Source: Halalkalibacter nanhaiisediminis (GTDB lineage: Bacteria; Bacillota; Bacilli; Bacillales; Bacillaceae_D). Taken from it: a stretch of 64,000 bases of DNA. The stretch covers positions 1 through 64,000 of the forward strand of contig NZ_VLKZ01000003.1 in NCBI RefSeq assembly GCF_007830185.1. The letters are read 5' to 3'. The notes under the pieces were generated by a model that did not search any database, was not told the origin of the DNA, and saw only the letters and a list, made by a program, of their open reading frames with translations. The position numbers and the translations under genes were made by a program. Shown here one piece after another: positions 29,751 to 38,803 of this stretch (position 1 is its first letter; each line of letters starts with the position of its first letter).

Positions 29751-30619
29751 TGGGTGAAATCACGATGTTTATTGACCAAGTGATGCGCTATTCCTATTTG
29801 CAGCAAGGTCTGTTAGCGGCGATATTAGTAGGAATTATTTGCGGGGTCATTGGATGTTTTATTATTTTACGAGGGATGGCATTGATGGGCGATGCCATTT
29901 CACATGCTGTTTTACCAGGTGTCGTAATTGCTTATATGATTGGGGCAAGCTTCTTTGTTGGTGCGGTCGTAACGGGAGTCTTGACCGCACTTGCGATAGG
30001 ATTCGTCTCACAAAATAGTCGGATTAAAGATGACTCAGCCATTGGCATCATGTTCACCGCCGCTTTTGCACTCGGAATTGTGCTTATTACGGGCCTCAGG
30101 GGAACAGGTATTGATTTATGGCATATTCTATTTGGAAATGTGCTAGCCGTATCTCAGAGCGATTTATGGGTTACATTTGGTATAGGGATTTTTGTGCTAG
30201 CGATGATTGTGATCTTTTACCGTCCATTGCTCATTAGTACATTCGATCCAGTTATGGCAAAAGCAACAGGGGTACCAGTCCAACTGATTCATTATTTACT
30301 GATGTTACTGTTATCTCTTGTCACAGTAGCTTCCCTAAAGACAGTCGGAATTGTTCTTGTCGTTGCAATGCTGATTACACCTGGAGCAACTGCTTACTTA
30401 CTCACAGATCGATTGCCTGTCATGATCTCTCTTTCAGCCATATTTGGTGTGATCTCAGCAGTTGTGGGAATATTCTTTTCGGTCGTCTATGATGTCGCAT
30501 CTGGTGCGTCCATTGTGTTAGTAGCATCTGTCTTATTCGGAATCGCTTTTTTATTCTCACCAAAACAAGGAATTTTGACAAAAAAATGGCGTTCAAGACA
30601 TGTTCAAAATGTTGCATAA
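29750..30619 (+). CDS. mntC: Manganese/metal ABC transporter permease (MntC-like)
   Basis: This ABC-3 family permease (289 residues) has about eight membrane segments. The family stretch ALMGDAISHAVLPGVVIAYM (about 45-64) is clear. It overlaps the ATPase gene by one base, with GGTGGTGAG 9 bases upstream. B. subtilis encodes two permeases, MntC and MntD; here only one follows, so the pore would be a homodimer. A terminator follows at once. Manganese is the likely substrate from the operator; zinc or iron cannot be excluded. Confidence 0.85.
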   Translation: MGEITMFIDQVMRYSYLQQGLLAAILVGIICGVIGCFIILRGMALMGDAISHAVLPGVVIAYMIGASFFVGAVVTGVLTALAIGFVSQNSRIKDDSAIGIMFTAAFALGIVLITGLRGTGIDLWHILFGNVLAVSQSDLWVTFGIGIFVLAMIVIFYRPLLISTFDPVMAKATGVPVQLIHYLLMLLLSLVTVASLKTVGIVLVVAMLITPGATAYLLTDRLPVMISLSAIFGVISAVVGIFFSVVYDVASGASIVLVASVLFGIAFLFSPKQGILTKKWRSRHVQNVA

Positions 30620-30641
30620 AAAAAATATGATGTCTCAAAAA

Positions 30642-30667
30642 GCGGAGAGGAAATGCTCCGTTTTTTT
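30642..30667 (+). terminator. Terminator after the manganese transporter
   Basis: CGGAG (30643-30647) and CTCCG (30656-30660) preceded by AAAAAG and followed by seven T. Confidence 0.8.
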
Positions 30668-30947
30668 CTATTTTATAAAAAGTCCTAATTTTTTGATTTG
30701 GGGTTTATTGGTTAATAAAAGGATGATCCTTTCTTAAATAGAAATTTAGTCCCATTTAAAATAGCGTATTTTTGAGGAAATCAATATATGAAGGAGAATA
30801 ACTAAGCTGATCAACCCCTCAGGGTATAAGAGTTCGATATATCATGAGATACCCTCCTATTTGTAGAGATGTCCTTGTTGAGTTAGAATGAGGATTTCGT
30901 TACGATATATCTCATTGCAACGCAAGGAATAAATGGAGGAGTTAAGA
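30668..30947 (+). other. Gap before the lytic transglycosylase gene
   Basis: Mostly A/T-rich and non-coding. It holds a stem AGGGTAT/ATACCCT (about 30822-30857), a GATATATC-rich stretch, and the GGAGGAG site of the next gene. No promoter was assigned. Confidence 0.4.
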
Positions 30948-31649
30948 ATGAAAAAATTTATATTTATTAGTCTCATTGTCTTCCTTTCCTTCGTAACTGG
31001 TTTTCTTTATGTTAAAAATGATCAACTTCACGATACAGTAAAAGAAAAAGAGCAACTGAATGAGGTGCTACTTTTAAACCAGGAAATGAAGGAAATGCAA
31101 GTTTATTTTGCTAAGCAGCCAGTTTCAACAGAAGTAGCGGCAAATTATAATACATGGGTCCGTTCTAATGAATTAGCGGAGCAGCTTTATGAGGATAGTG
31201 AAGGGAAATTCAAAAAAGAGTGGGGACTTTTTCTCGGAGAACTTGCCCAGCAGCGTGATGTAGATCCATTTATTGTTTATGAACTTTTACGAACAGAAAC
31301 AGGTGGAAGATTTGATCCTAACGCAGTAGGTCCAGAAACTCGTTATGGCCATGCTTATGGAATGGGACAATTTATGAAAAATACAGCTCCGTGGATGGCA
31401 GAGATGGCTGGTTTACCGTATGAAGAAGAGTTGCTTTTTGATCCGCTTTATTCGATCCAGCTATCAGTAGAATATTTAAGCTACCTTTATTCAAAATATG
31501 AAAATTGGGATCATGCGCTAACAGCGTATCATCGCGGAATGTACGGACTTGAAAAATACATTGCTGAGAATGGGCATGCTGAAAGTTGGTATGCTGTAGA
31601 AATTCAAGAGAATGCCGAAAAATTTGAATGGGTAGCCTATAACCCTTAA
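30948..31649 (+). CDS. Lytic transglycosylase (SLT domain)
   Basis: This exported 233-residue protein has an N-terminal membrane anchor or signal (KKFIFISLIVFLSFVTGFLYV, about 2-22), a linker, and a C-terminal SLT domain of the lysozyme fold (about 95-225). The catalytic Glu is in LLRTETGGRFDPNAVGP, and the second motif is AYGMGQFMKNTAPW. It should cleave glycan strands of peptidoglycan on the cell surface. ATG 30948 has GGAGGAG (30934-30940) 7 bases upstream; ATG 30933 lies in that site. It converges with ppk. Confidence 0.87.
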   Translation: MKKFIFISLIVFLSFVTGFLYVKNDQLHDTVKEKEQLNEVLLLNQEMKEMQVYFAKQPVSTEVAANYNTWVRSNELAEQLYEDSEGKFKKEWGLFLGELAQQRDVDPFIVYELLRTETGGRFDPNAVGPETRYGHAYGMGQFMKNTAPWMAEMAGLPYEEELLFDPLYSIQLSVEYLSYLYSKYENWDHALTAYHRGMYGLEKYIAENGHAESWYAVEIQENAEKFEWVAYNP

Positions 31650-31662
31650 CTAATAAAAGCGT

Positions 31663-31704
31663 AAAAAGCTGATCCTCTCTAATAATTAAGAGGATCAGCT
31701 TTTT
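31663..31704. terminator. Bidirectional terminator between the transglycosylase gene and ppk
   Basis: AAAAAGCTGATCCTCT (31663-31678) pairs perfectly with AGAGGATCAGCTTTTT (31689-31704). A- and T-runs on both sides serve both converging genes. Confidence 0.93.
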
Positions 31705-31708
31705 CTCA

Positions 31709-33832
31709 TTATTCATCATCGCCTTCGGTAAACCGTGCAGCCATTTCGTAAAAATAAAGTTGACTTTGGATCGGTTGTTCATGAGACTGGCGCTCGACAT
31801 AAGCATAATTGCCGTCTTTCGATTGTTCACGTGCCTTAGTATTATCTAATAACGTTATTTCAAGAATCTCTTTTATCCTGTATTTGCTCTTTTGACTTAA
31901 GACAGGGAAGAGAATTTCAATTCGTTTTTCCATATTTCGTGTCATCCAGTCTGCGGATGATAGATATATTTTTTCCTCGCCCTGATGGTGAAAATAGAAA
32001 ATACGACTATGCTCTAAAAAGCGGTCGACAATACTTCTGACACGAATGTTTTCACTAACCCCTTCGATTCCAGGTCGTAAACAACAAATCCCTCTAACAA
32101 TTAAATCGATTTTAACTCCTGCTTGTGACGCTTCATAAAGCTTTAAAATAATTGGCTTGTCGGTTATTGAATTCATTTTAGCTATAATTCTACCCTCACC
32201 AAATTGCTTATGATATTCAATTTCATCATCGATTAATTGAAGAAATTGATCTCTAATTTCAAAGGGTGCTGTTGAAAGATGATACCATGTTGGTTTTTCA
32301 CTATATCCACTTAAATAATTAAAAAAATTCGTTGCATCAATTCCAAATTCTTCATTTGCCGTTAAGATACCCATATCTGTGTATAGCTTTGCGGTTGAAT
32401 CATTATAATTACCTGTTCCTAAGTGAACAAATCGCTGGATTTTATCATTTTCATGACGAACAATAAGGGTAATTTTACTGTGCGTTTTTAATGCAGTGAT
32501 ACCATAAATGACATGGACCCCTGATTTTTCAAGCTTTTTTGCCCATTGAATGTTATTTTCTTCATCAAAACGAGCCTTTAACTCGACAAGTACTGTAACC
32601 TGTTTTCCATTTTCTGCTGCTCTTGCAAGAGCATGAATAATTGGTGAATCCCCACTTACTCGGTAAAGCGTTTGTTTAATGGCTAATACGTTCGGATCAT
32701 CAGTTGCGCGTGAGATAAAATCGACGACTGGCTGAAAAGATTCATAGGGATGATGCAAGAAAATATCTTGTTTTAATGTCGCTTGAAAAATATCATCTTC
32801 TCCTATTAAATCTTCAGGTGGTTGAGGAATAAGTGTTTCATTTGCTAAGTATTCATGATCAATGACAATTTGATTATATAGTTTGAAAAGGAATGTTAAA
32901 TCAAGAGGCCCTTGAAAAGAATAAACATCATTCTTGTGAATTTCGAGCACGTCAAGCAATAGGTTAAGTACATTAGGGTCCATCATGCCTTCTTGCATTT
33001 CTAAACGGACGGCACAACCCCATTTTCGTTTCTTTAATTCTTTTTCAATTTCTCTAAGTAGATCTCGTGAACCTTCTTCATGAATGGTCAAATCGGCATT
33101 CCTCGTAATTCTGAATGGAGAAACAGATTGAACATTAAAACCATTAAACAGTTTATCAATAAAGTGACTTATGACATTTTCGAGTAAAATAAATTCTGAC
33201 TTTCCTTCAGAACAAGGAAGCTGAATCACGCGATTTAATACGGCAGGAACTTGCACAATAGCGAGTTGCTCTTTTCTAACTGTCTGTCCACCATTATTCT
33301 TCCGCAAAACGACAGCAAGATTCAAGCTCTTACTAAGAAGCATTGGGAATGGTCGGTAAGCATCAATGGCCATCGGGGTTAAAACAGGAAAAATATAATG
33401 ATTAAAACGATGCTGTAAAAAAGTCAGCTGCTCGTCTGTACATTCTTCAATTGATAGAAATTGAAATCCTTCCTGACACAGCATTGGAAGAAGTGTTTCT
33501 GTAAAAACAGCATCCTGCAGCTGCACTAACCGATGATTTTTCTCCGAGATTTGCTTCAGCTGTTGTTTAGGCGTAAGACTAGCCTTGTTTTCTGGTCGGT
33601 TAAAGCCTGCCTTTATCTGATCTTTTAAACCAGCAACTCGTACCATAAAAAACTCATCTAAATTTGAACTGAATATCGCTAAAAATTTAAAGCGTTCAAG
33701 CAATGGATTACGTTCATCCATTGCTTCTTCTAACACACGTTCATTAAAAGCAAGCCAACTTAACTCACGGTTATTGTATAAGGTTGGGTTATTAAGGTCT
33801 ACGATTTCTTGGGTAATTGGATCTTTGTGCAT
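31709..33832 (-). CDS. ppk: Polyphosphate kinase 1
   Basis: PPK1 (707 residues) reversibly transfers the terminal phosphate of ATP onto polyphosphate. The N-terminal part NRELSWLAFNERVLEEAMD is diagnostic. The two phospholipase-D-like catalytic domains show ALKTHSKITLIVRHE (phosphorylated His) and RFVHLGTGNYNDSTAKLYTD. It lies 58 bases downstream of ppx on the reverse strand, so ppx-ppk form one unit that both degrades and makes polyphosphate. Length is normal. The Bacillus subtilis laboratory strain lacks this pair, so this block is an addition to the conserved backbone. Confidence 0.95.
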   Translation of the reverse strand: MHKDPITQEIVDLNNPTLYNNRELSWLAFNERVLEEAMDERNPLLERFKFLAIFSSNLDEFFMVRVAGLKDQIKAGFNRPENKASLTPKQQLKQISEKNHRLVQLQDAVFTETLLPMLCQEGFQFLSIEECTDEQLTFLQHRFNHYIFPVLTPMAIDAYRPFPMLLSKSLNLAVVLRKNNGGQTVRKEQLAIVQVPAVLNRVIQLPCSEGKSEFILLENVISHFIDKLFNGFNVQSVSPFRITRNADLTIHEEGSRDLLREIEKELKKRKWGCAVRLEMQEGMMDPNVLNLLLDVLEIHKNDVYSFQGPLDLTFLFKLYNQIVIDHEYLANETLIPQPPEDLIGEDDIFQATLKQDIFLHHPYESFQPVVDFISRATDDPNVLAIKQTLYRVSGDSPIIHALARAAENGKQVTVLVELKARFDEENNIQWAKKLEKSGVHVIYGITALKTHSKITLIVRHENDKIQRFVHLGTGNYNDSTAKLYTDMGILTANEEFGIDATNFFNYLSGYSEKPTWYHLSTAPFEIRDQFLQLIDDEIEYHKQFGEGRIIAKMNSITDKPIILKLYEASQAGVKIDLIVRGICCLRPGIEGVSENIRVRSIVDRFLEHSRIFYFHHQGEEKIYLSSADWMTRNMEKRIEILFPVLSQKSKYRIKEILEITLLDNTKAREQSKDGNYAYVERQSHEQPIQSQLYFYEMAARFTEGDDE

Positions 33833-33890
33833 GATTATTCAACCTTTCCTATACATTCATCTACTTTATTCTAACAGCTGATTGTAAAAT

Positions 33891-35456
33891 TTATGTTAAG
33901 ATTGGTTTTTTAAGGTCTATCGATGGGATATAATGTAATTCAATATCATACCCAGTTGCACGCTCTAAATGCTTTTTATGTTTTCCTGCTTGCATATCTT
34001 CAAAATGGGCATCCTCTTGGTAATAGAGAGGAATAATAAAGGTTTTGTCATTCACATCGATATGCCCGATTTCAACTACAGCATTCCGTTTTGTTCGATC
34101 TAAGCAGTAAGCAAGCTTCATAATCGATCCTAGGAATTCATAAAGCTTTAATTGCTTTTTATGGAGCAAGTTCTTAAATGGTTTCGCAAACTGCATCAAT
34201 TGTGATTTTGATTTAAAAGAAGAAATGAAGGCAATAGCTAAACGTTCTTGATGAGATAGCCCTTCAATGGTCATATTCGTAACTAGGTAAAATGTGTTTT
34301 GACTACTTGCTTCACTATTAATATATTCACCGATATAGAGAACTCGAGCGCTATGTTTAAGAAGCTGCAGGGCAACTTTTTGATCATGTTTCGTCGAACA
34401 ATTAGCTGAGAGTTCTTGGTATAAACGTGTAGCTAAATAGGTGATATGGTTTACATGATCTAAGTTAACCTCATAACTATGTGATAATTGATAGAAGCTC
34501 TCTTCGGCGACATTTGGAAAATAGCGAGTTTCCATTGATCGCAGTAATTCCTCGTAAAAAATACCGTCACGTAAGCCTTTTCGACTCATAATGAACGTAT
34601 CAGCATTGACATGGTCAACCAGGGATGAAATAACCTCAGCCGCAGGGACGATAATATCGGCACGATCCTTGGATAATCCATCAATCGATAATCGTTCTTC
34701 GTAAGTGGTTTGCTGGAGCATCTTATTAAGATTATGCAATTCAGTGCGTGAGAATTCATACTGATGCAAGCCAGCAAGCGGGTACTCGATTTGACGTTGA
34801 TGAATGAGAGAAAGGTTTCTGGCGCTTCCTCCAATCCCAATGACAGGATAGTCTCGGTTTTCTTGTAGCCAAGATAACGTTTTCAGTTGTGAGGATATAA
34901 AAACCTTAATAGCAGCTAATTCACGCTCAGTTGGCTGCTCACCTTTTACAAATTGCTGTTGAAGCGTGACCGCACCGAATGGGAAGCTGTGATAATAGAT
35001 CAATTCCCGATTTTCAAAAAATGTAACCTCTGTACTTCCTCCACCAATATCAATTGTATAGCCATTTTTAATGTTAGTGGAATTAACAACAGCGAGATAT
35101 CCGTAAAATGCTTCCTCGTATTCAGATAGGATTTGGATATCAAAAGCAAGCCGTTCTTTCACTAGTTCTACCACTTGATTGCGATTGTTCGCTTTTCGCA
35201 TAGCGGCTGTTGCAATCGCGGTTACTTCCTTAACATGATGAAAGTGGATGATATCTTTAAAGCGAGTTAAAGTGTCTAAAAGAATATTGATTCCTTTTTT
35301 CGTGAAATGACCATCAGCGTTAATATGAGAGCTAAGACGAGCTACGGTTTTATAATTGTGTAACTCTTTATAGCAACCGTTATGATCGATTTGATTGATA
35401 ACTAGACGTACTGAGTTGGAACCTATATCAATAATGGCAAATTGTTTTTCAATCAC
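33891..35456 (-). CDS. ppx: Exopolyphosphatase (Ppx/GppA family)
   Basis: This Ppx/GppA phosphatase (521 residues) releases phosphate from polyphosphate ends, or removes the 5' phosphate of pppGpp. The ASKHA fold is clear: FAIIDIGSNSVRLVI at the start, GYTIDIGGGSTEVTFF (about 136-151) and VIGIGGSARNLSLIH. The C-terminal half (about 310-515) is the HD-like helical domain found in longer members. It heads the ppx-ppk unit on the reverse strand and diverges from the zinc transporter operon. Confidence 0.93.
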   Translation of the reverse strand: MIEKQFAIIDIGSNSVRLVINQIDHNGCYKELHNYKTVARLSSHINADGHFTKKGINILLDTLTRFKDIIHFHHVKEVTAIATAAMRKANNRNQVVELVKERLAFDIQILSEYEEAFYGYLAVVNSTNIKNGYTIDIGGGSTEVTFFENRELIYYHSFPFGAVTLQQQFVKGEQPTERELAAIKVFISSQLKTLSWLQENRDYPVIGIGGSARNLSLIHQRQIEYPLAGLHQYEFSRTELHNLNKMLQQTTYEERLSIDGLSKDRADIIVPAAEVISSLVDHVNADTFIMSRKGLRDGIFYEELLRSMETRYFPNVAEESFYQLSHSYEVNLDHVNHITYLATRLYQELSANCSTKHDQKVALQLLKHSARVLYIGEYINSEASSQNTFYLVTNMTIEGLSHQERLAIAFISSFKSKSQLMQFAKPFKNLLHKKQLKLYEFLGSIMKLAYCLDRTKRNAVVEIGHIDVNDKTFIIPLYYQEDAHFEDMQAGKHKKHLERATGYDIELHYIPSIDLKKPILT

Positions 35457-35537
35457 AAGTGTTCATCTCCCAACAATCTCACAATGTGTTTAAAGTTGTC
35501 TTCATTATAGCAAAAACATTTCTTCCATGCGCGAGGC

Positions 35538-35565
35538 TGGACAGAAAATAAATATCCATTATAAT
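35538..35565 (+). promoter_or_regulatory. Promoter of the zinc transporter operon
   Basis: TGGACA (35538-35543), a 16-base spacer and TATAAT (35560-35565); the start should fall near 35572. Confidence 0.6.
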
Positions 35566-35583
35566 AGGTAAGGACACAGATTT

Positions 35584-35604
35584 AAATCGTAATCGTTCTG
35601 ATAA
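35584..35604 (+). promoter_or_regulatory. Zur-box-like operator
   Basis: AAATCGTAAT (35584-35593) is a perfect half of the B. subtilis Zur box (AAATCGTAAT-x-ATTACGATTT); the second half GTTCTGATAAA is degenerate. It lies about 12 bases after the predicted start, between promoter and znuC, and the operon ends with zur itself. Confidence 0.55.
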
Positions 35605-35724
35605 AAGTGTTTCAATTCAAAAGAAGAATAGCAATAAACGTTATTATGACTCTGATCGTTCGTGTCTTTAAACTTTGATTTATACGGATATATTTTGCGC
35701 AGAAGGAGAAAGGAGGAGAGATAC

Positions 35725-36492
35725 ATGAATCAAGAAGAAGCTATCTCCATCAAAGGGGTATCATTTCAATATGGTAACCGCGCTGTACTTGAAGATATCT
35801 CCTTATCAATTCCAAAAGGTGGTTTTCTTGGGTTAGTTGGGCCAAATGGCTCTGGAAAATCAACACTCATTAAATTAGTTCTTGGCTTACTTCCATTACA
35901 ATCAGGTGAGGTTCGCTTATTTGGAGAACAAGTGAATAAGTTTCGTAAATGGGATAAAATCGGCTTTGTTTCTCAAAAGGCAAATAGTTTCAATTCAGGA
36001 TTTCCCGCTACTGTATTTGAAGTTGTTTCGATGGGCTTATATGGAAAGGTTGGACTTTTTCGCTTTTTGAATCGCAATCATAAACAGAAGGTTCGAGAGG
36101 CAATTGAGCAAGTAGGGATGACAGATTATATTCATCAAAATATCGGTGAGTTATCGGGTGGTCAACAGCAACGCGTTTTTATTGCTCGTGCCCTTGTAAG
36201 TGAACCAGAGCTACTTATCCTTGATGAGCCGACAGTCGGCGTAGATGTAACGAATGTTCGTCAATTTTACGACATGCTCGTGCATCTAAATCAAGAAAGA
36301 GGGATTACGCTGGTCATGGTAACTCATGATATTGGCGCAATGACAGACCATGTAACGGATGTAGCTTGTTTAAATAAACATCTTCATTTCCACGGAAATA
36401 CAGCTGATTTTGCTGCCAATCAGGACCTATCATCCATGTATGGTCATGATGTACATCTCCTAACGCATAATCACAGTCACGGAGGACACTAG
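35725..36492 (+). CDS. znuC: Zinc ABC transporter ATPase (ZnuC-like)
   Basis: Metal-type ABC ATPase of 255 residues: Walker A GPNGSGKST (about 40-48), signature LSGGQQQRV, Walker B LLILDEPTVGVD. The C-terminal tail is histidine-rich (HGHDVHLLTHNHSHGGH), as often seen in zinc handling proteins. The ATG at 35725 has AAGGAGGA (35710-35717) 7 bases upstream; the in-frame TTG at 35662 lacks a site. A permease gene follows after 3 bases. Zinc is inferred from the Zur-like box, the His tail and the linked zur gene. Confidence 0.88.
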   Translation: MNQEEAISIKGVSFQYGNRAVLEDISLSIPKGGFLGLVGPNGSGKSTLIKLVLGLLPLQSGEVRLFGEQVNKFRKWDKIGFVSQKANSFNSGFPATVFEVVSMGLYGKVGLFRFLNRNHKQKVREAIEQVGMTDYIHQNIGELSGGQQQRVFIARALVSEPELLILDEPTVGVDVTNVRQFYDMLVHLNQERGITLVMVTHDIGAMTDHVTDVACLNKHLHFHGNTADFAANQDLSSMYGHDVHLLTHNHSHGGH

Positions 36493-36495
36493 CAA

Positions 36496-37365
36496 ATGTT
36501 AGAAGCTTTTTTTCGCTATGAATTTCTCCAAAATGCATTTTTTACAGGGGTTATGATCGGATTACTAGCCCCCTTGCTCGGCGTTTTTTTGGTCGTACGT
36601 CGGCTTTCGCTTATCGCAGATGCTCTTTCTCATATTACGCTCTCAGGAATTGCGGCTAGCTTACTATTAGCGAAGTATGTTGCGTTCTTCCAAGGTTTGA
36701 ATCCATTATACTTAGGGATGGTTTTCTCTGTTGGCGGTGCTCTTTTAATTGAGCAGCTAAGGAGTGTGTATAAATTTTATAAAGAAATAGCGATTCCAAT
36801 TATTCTTTCTGCAGGAATTGGCTTAGGTGTCGTTTTTATTTCGTTAGCAGATGGATTTAATAATGATTTGTTTAATTACTTATTTGGTAGCGTCATAGCA
36901 GTTAGTCGCTCAGACCTTTGGACGATAAGTATCATTACGGTGATCGTTCTGACTGTTCTTGTATTTTTCTATAAAGAGTTATTTTTCTTATCATTTGATG
37001 AAGAGCAAGCCGTCGTTTCTGGCATCAATCGCAAAGTCATTCATTTTATCTTTATCGTGATGGTTGCACTTGTGATTGCTGCTTCGATGAGAATTGTTGG
37101 CATTTTGCTCGTTTCCTCACTAATGACATTGCCAGTAGCAGCAGCGATGAGGCTGGCGAAGGGCTTTAAGCAAATGTTTTTATATTCGATCATATTTGGT
37201 GAAATTGCCGTTATTGGGGGGCTTGTGTCATCTTATCACCTCGATTTAGCTCCTGGTGGGATGATTGTGATGATTGCCGTGTTGATATTAGTTATGACCA
37301 TTTATACTCAAAAGATTTGGTTGAAGGTTCGGAGCACCCACTCAAAAGCAGCAAAAACAAGCTAG
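36496..37365 (+). CDS. znuB: Zinc ABC transporter permease (ZnuB-like)
   Basis: This ABC-3 permease (289 residues) has about eight membrane segments. The family stretch LSLIADALSHITLSGIAASL (about 37-56) is present. GGAGGA lies 8 bases before the ATG, within the end of znuC. It is 3 bases from znuC and therefore coupled. A close paralogue follows after 78 bases; the two share motifs such as LIADALSHITLSG/VISESISHITLTG and AIPIILSAGIG. Confidence 0.88.
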   Translation: MLEAFFRYEFLQNAFFTGVMIGLLAPLLGVFLVVRRLSLIADALSHITLSGIAASLLLAKYVAFFQGLNPLYLGMVFSVGGALLIEQLRSVYKFYKEIAIPIILSAGIGLGVVFISLADGFNNDLFNYLFGSVIAVSRSDLWTISIITVIVLTVLVFFYKELFFLSFDEEQAVVSGINRKVIHFIFIVMVALVIAASMRIVGILLVSSLMTLPVAAAMRLAKGFKQMFLYSIIFGEIAVIGGLVSSYHLDLAPGGMIVMIAVLILVMTIYTQKIWLKVRSTHSKAAKTS

Positions 37366-37443
37366 ATTATGTTTGAGCAATCATTGTCTCAAATGGTTAT
37401 CTCATGTAAAATGACGTGAGGAAAAGATAGGGGAACATGCCTG

Positions 37444-38280
37444 ATGGACATATTATTACATCTTACATTTATTGAAAGAGGACTTGTTGCGGGAGTGATT
37501 ATCGGTTTCATTGCTCCGATTGTTGGTGCATTTTTACTTGTGCGACGTGTTTCTGTTATCTCAGAGTCGATTTCTCATATTACGTTAACAGGAATTTCAG
37601 CAGGCGTGTTTCTTGGAACACTAGGTCCATTTTTTCAAGCGATTAATCCAATGTATTTAGGAGTTATCTTCGCGCTTTTAGGTGCTTTGATTACAGAAAG
37701 GCTACGTGTCGTTTATCGGCATTTTCAAGAGCTTGCCATTCCAATTATTTTGTCAGCAGGTATTGGGATGAGTGCGATCTTTATTAGCTTAGCACGAACA
37801 GGCTATAATGAATGGTATACGTATTTGTTTGGTAGTATTGTAAGTGTCACGGTAAGTGATATTCAATTTATATTAGGTATGGCTCTAATTGTTCTTATCA
37901 TTATCGGTATGTTTTATAAAGAATTTATTTCAATTTCCTTTGATCAAGAATTTGCAAAAGTCTCGGGCATTTCGATTCGAACGGCTAACTTTGTCTTTGC
38001 CTTGTTGATTGCTCTTGTGATTTCAATGTCGATGAAGGTGGTAGGAGTCTTACTCGTTGGAGCTATGATTGTCATACCAGTCGCAACTAGTATACAAATA
38101 GCTAAAAGCTTCAAGCAGTTAATTGGTTATGGGATTCTTTTTGCTGAAATAGCTGTTATTTCAGGAATGTATGTCTCTTATCAATATAATATTGCGACAG
38201 GCGGAATGATTGTCCTTATGGCTTTGCTTGTTTTACTTTTCGTGATACTGTTGAAAAAAATAAGCCAGCTTGGACGATAA
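37444..38280 (+). CDS. Second zinc-type ABC permease, paralogue of ZnuB
   Basis: This permease (278 residues) of the same ABC-3 family is a tandem paralogue of the gene at 36496-37365. Shared stretches include RVSVISESISHITLTGISAG, QELAIPIILSAGIGMSAIF and FVFALLIALVISMSMKVVGVLLVGAMIVIP. The pair may form a heterodimeric pore, or one copy may serve another ATPase. The start has AGGGGAA about 9 bases upstream; an ATG at 37437 is out of frame. The gene ends 15 bases before zur. Confidence 0.86.
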   Translation: MDILLHLTFIERGLVAGVIIGFIAPIVGAFLLVRRVSVISESISHITLTGISAGVFLGTLGPFFQAINPMYLGVIFALLGALITERLRVVYRHFQELAIPIILSAGIGMSAIFISLARTGYNEWYTYLFGSIVSVTVSDIQFILGMALIVLIIIGMFYKEFISISFDQEFAKVSGISIRTANFVFALLIALVISMSMKVVGVLLVGAMIVIPVATSIQIAKSFKQLIGYGILFAEIAVISGMYVSYQYNIATGGMIVLMALLVLLFVILLKKISQLGR

Positions 38281-38295
38281 AAGGGGGAACGAGAC

Positions 38296-38709
38296 GTGAA
38301 TGTGAATGAAGCAATGGAAATATTGAAGGAAAAAGGGTTTAAGCATACAGGGAAAAGAGAAGATATGCTCCGTTTATTTGCAAATGAAAAACGTTATTTA
38401 TCAGCGAAAGAAGTCCTTGAGCGTTTACAAGGTGAATATCCTGGGATGAGTTTTGATACAATCTACCGTAATTTGTCATTATTCACAGAAATGGATATTT
38501 TAGAAGCGACTGAATTAGAGGGAGAAAAACGTTTCCGATTTAGTTGCTCAACGACAGAGCATCATCATCATTTAATCTGTTTAGATTGTGGAAAAACAAA
38601 ACATATTCATAGCTGTCCAATGGAATCGATTCATCAACAGTTCCCAGATTTCGAAGTAACGGGGCATAAATTTGAAATTTATGGGAAATGCGAAGAGTGT
38701 CATTCTTAA
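38296..38709 (+). CDS. zur: Zinc uptake repressor Zur (Fur family)
   Basis: This Fur-family repressor (137 residues) is very close to B. subtilis Zur (YqfV), which shuts off zinc import genes when zinc is plentiful. The winged helix is at 1-80 (AMEILKEKGFKHTGKREDM, PGMSFDTIYRNLSLF). The metal sites are HHHHLICLDCGKTKHI and the C-terminal CEEC. The start is GTG 38296 behind AAAGGGGGAAC. Being last in the zinc transporter operon, its level may be under its own control. In B. subtilis zur sits at this same map place, but without the transporter genes. Confidence 0.94.
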   Translation: MNVNEAMEILKEKGFKHTGKREDMLRLFANEKRYLSAKEVLERLQGEYPGMSFDTIYRNLSLFTEMDILEATELEGEKRFRFSCSTTEHHHHLICLDCGKTKHIHSCPMESIHQQFPDFEVTGHKFEIYGKCEECHS

Positions 38710-38760
38710 GAAATGATTAGAAGGATCAGCTAATAAATTTTTAAAATAAGATGAAGATAT

Positions 38761-38790
38761 AAAAAGGACTGGTTTTTTTCAGTCCTTTTT
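38761..38790. terminator. Bidirectional terminator between zur and yqfW
   Basis: AAAAAGGACTG (38761-38771) pairs with CAGTCCTTTTT (38780-38790). Confidence 0.9.
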
Positions 38791-38803
38791 GATGATTGCA
38801 ATT

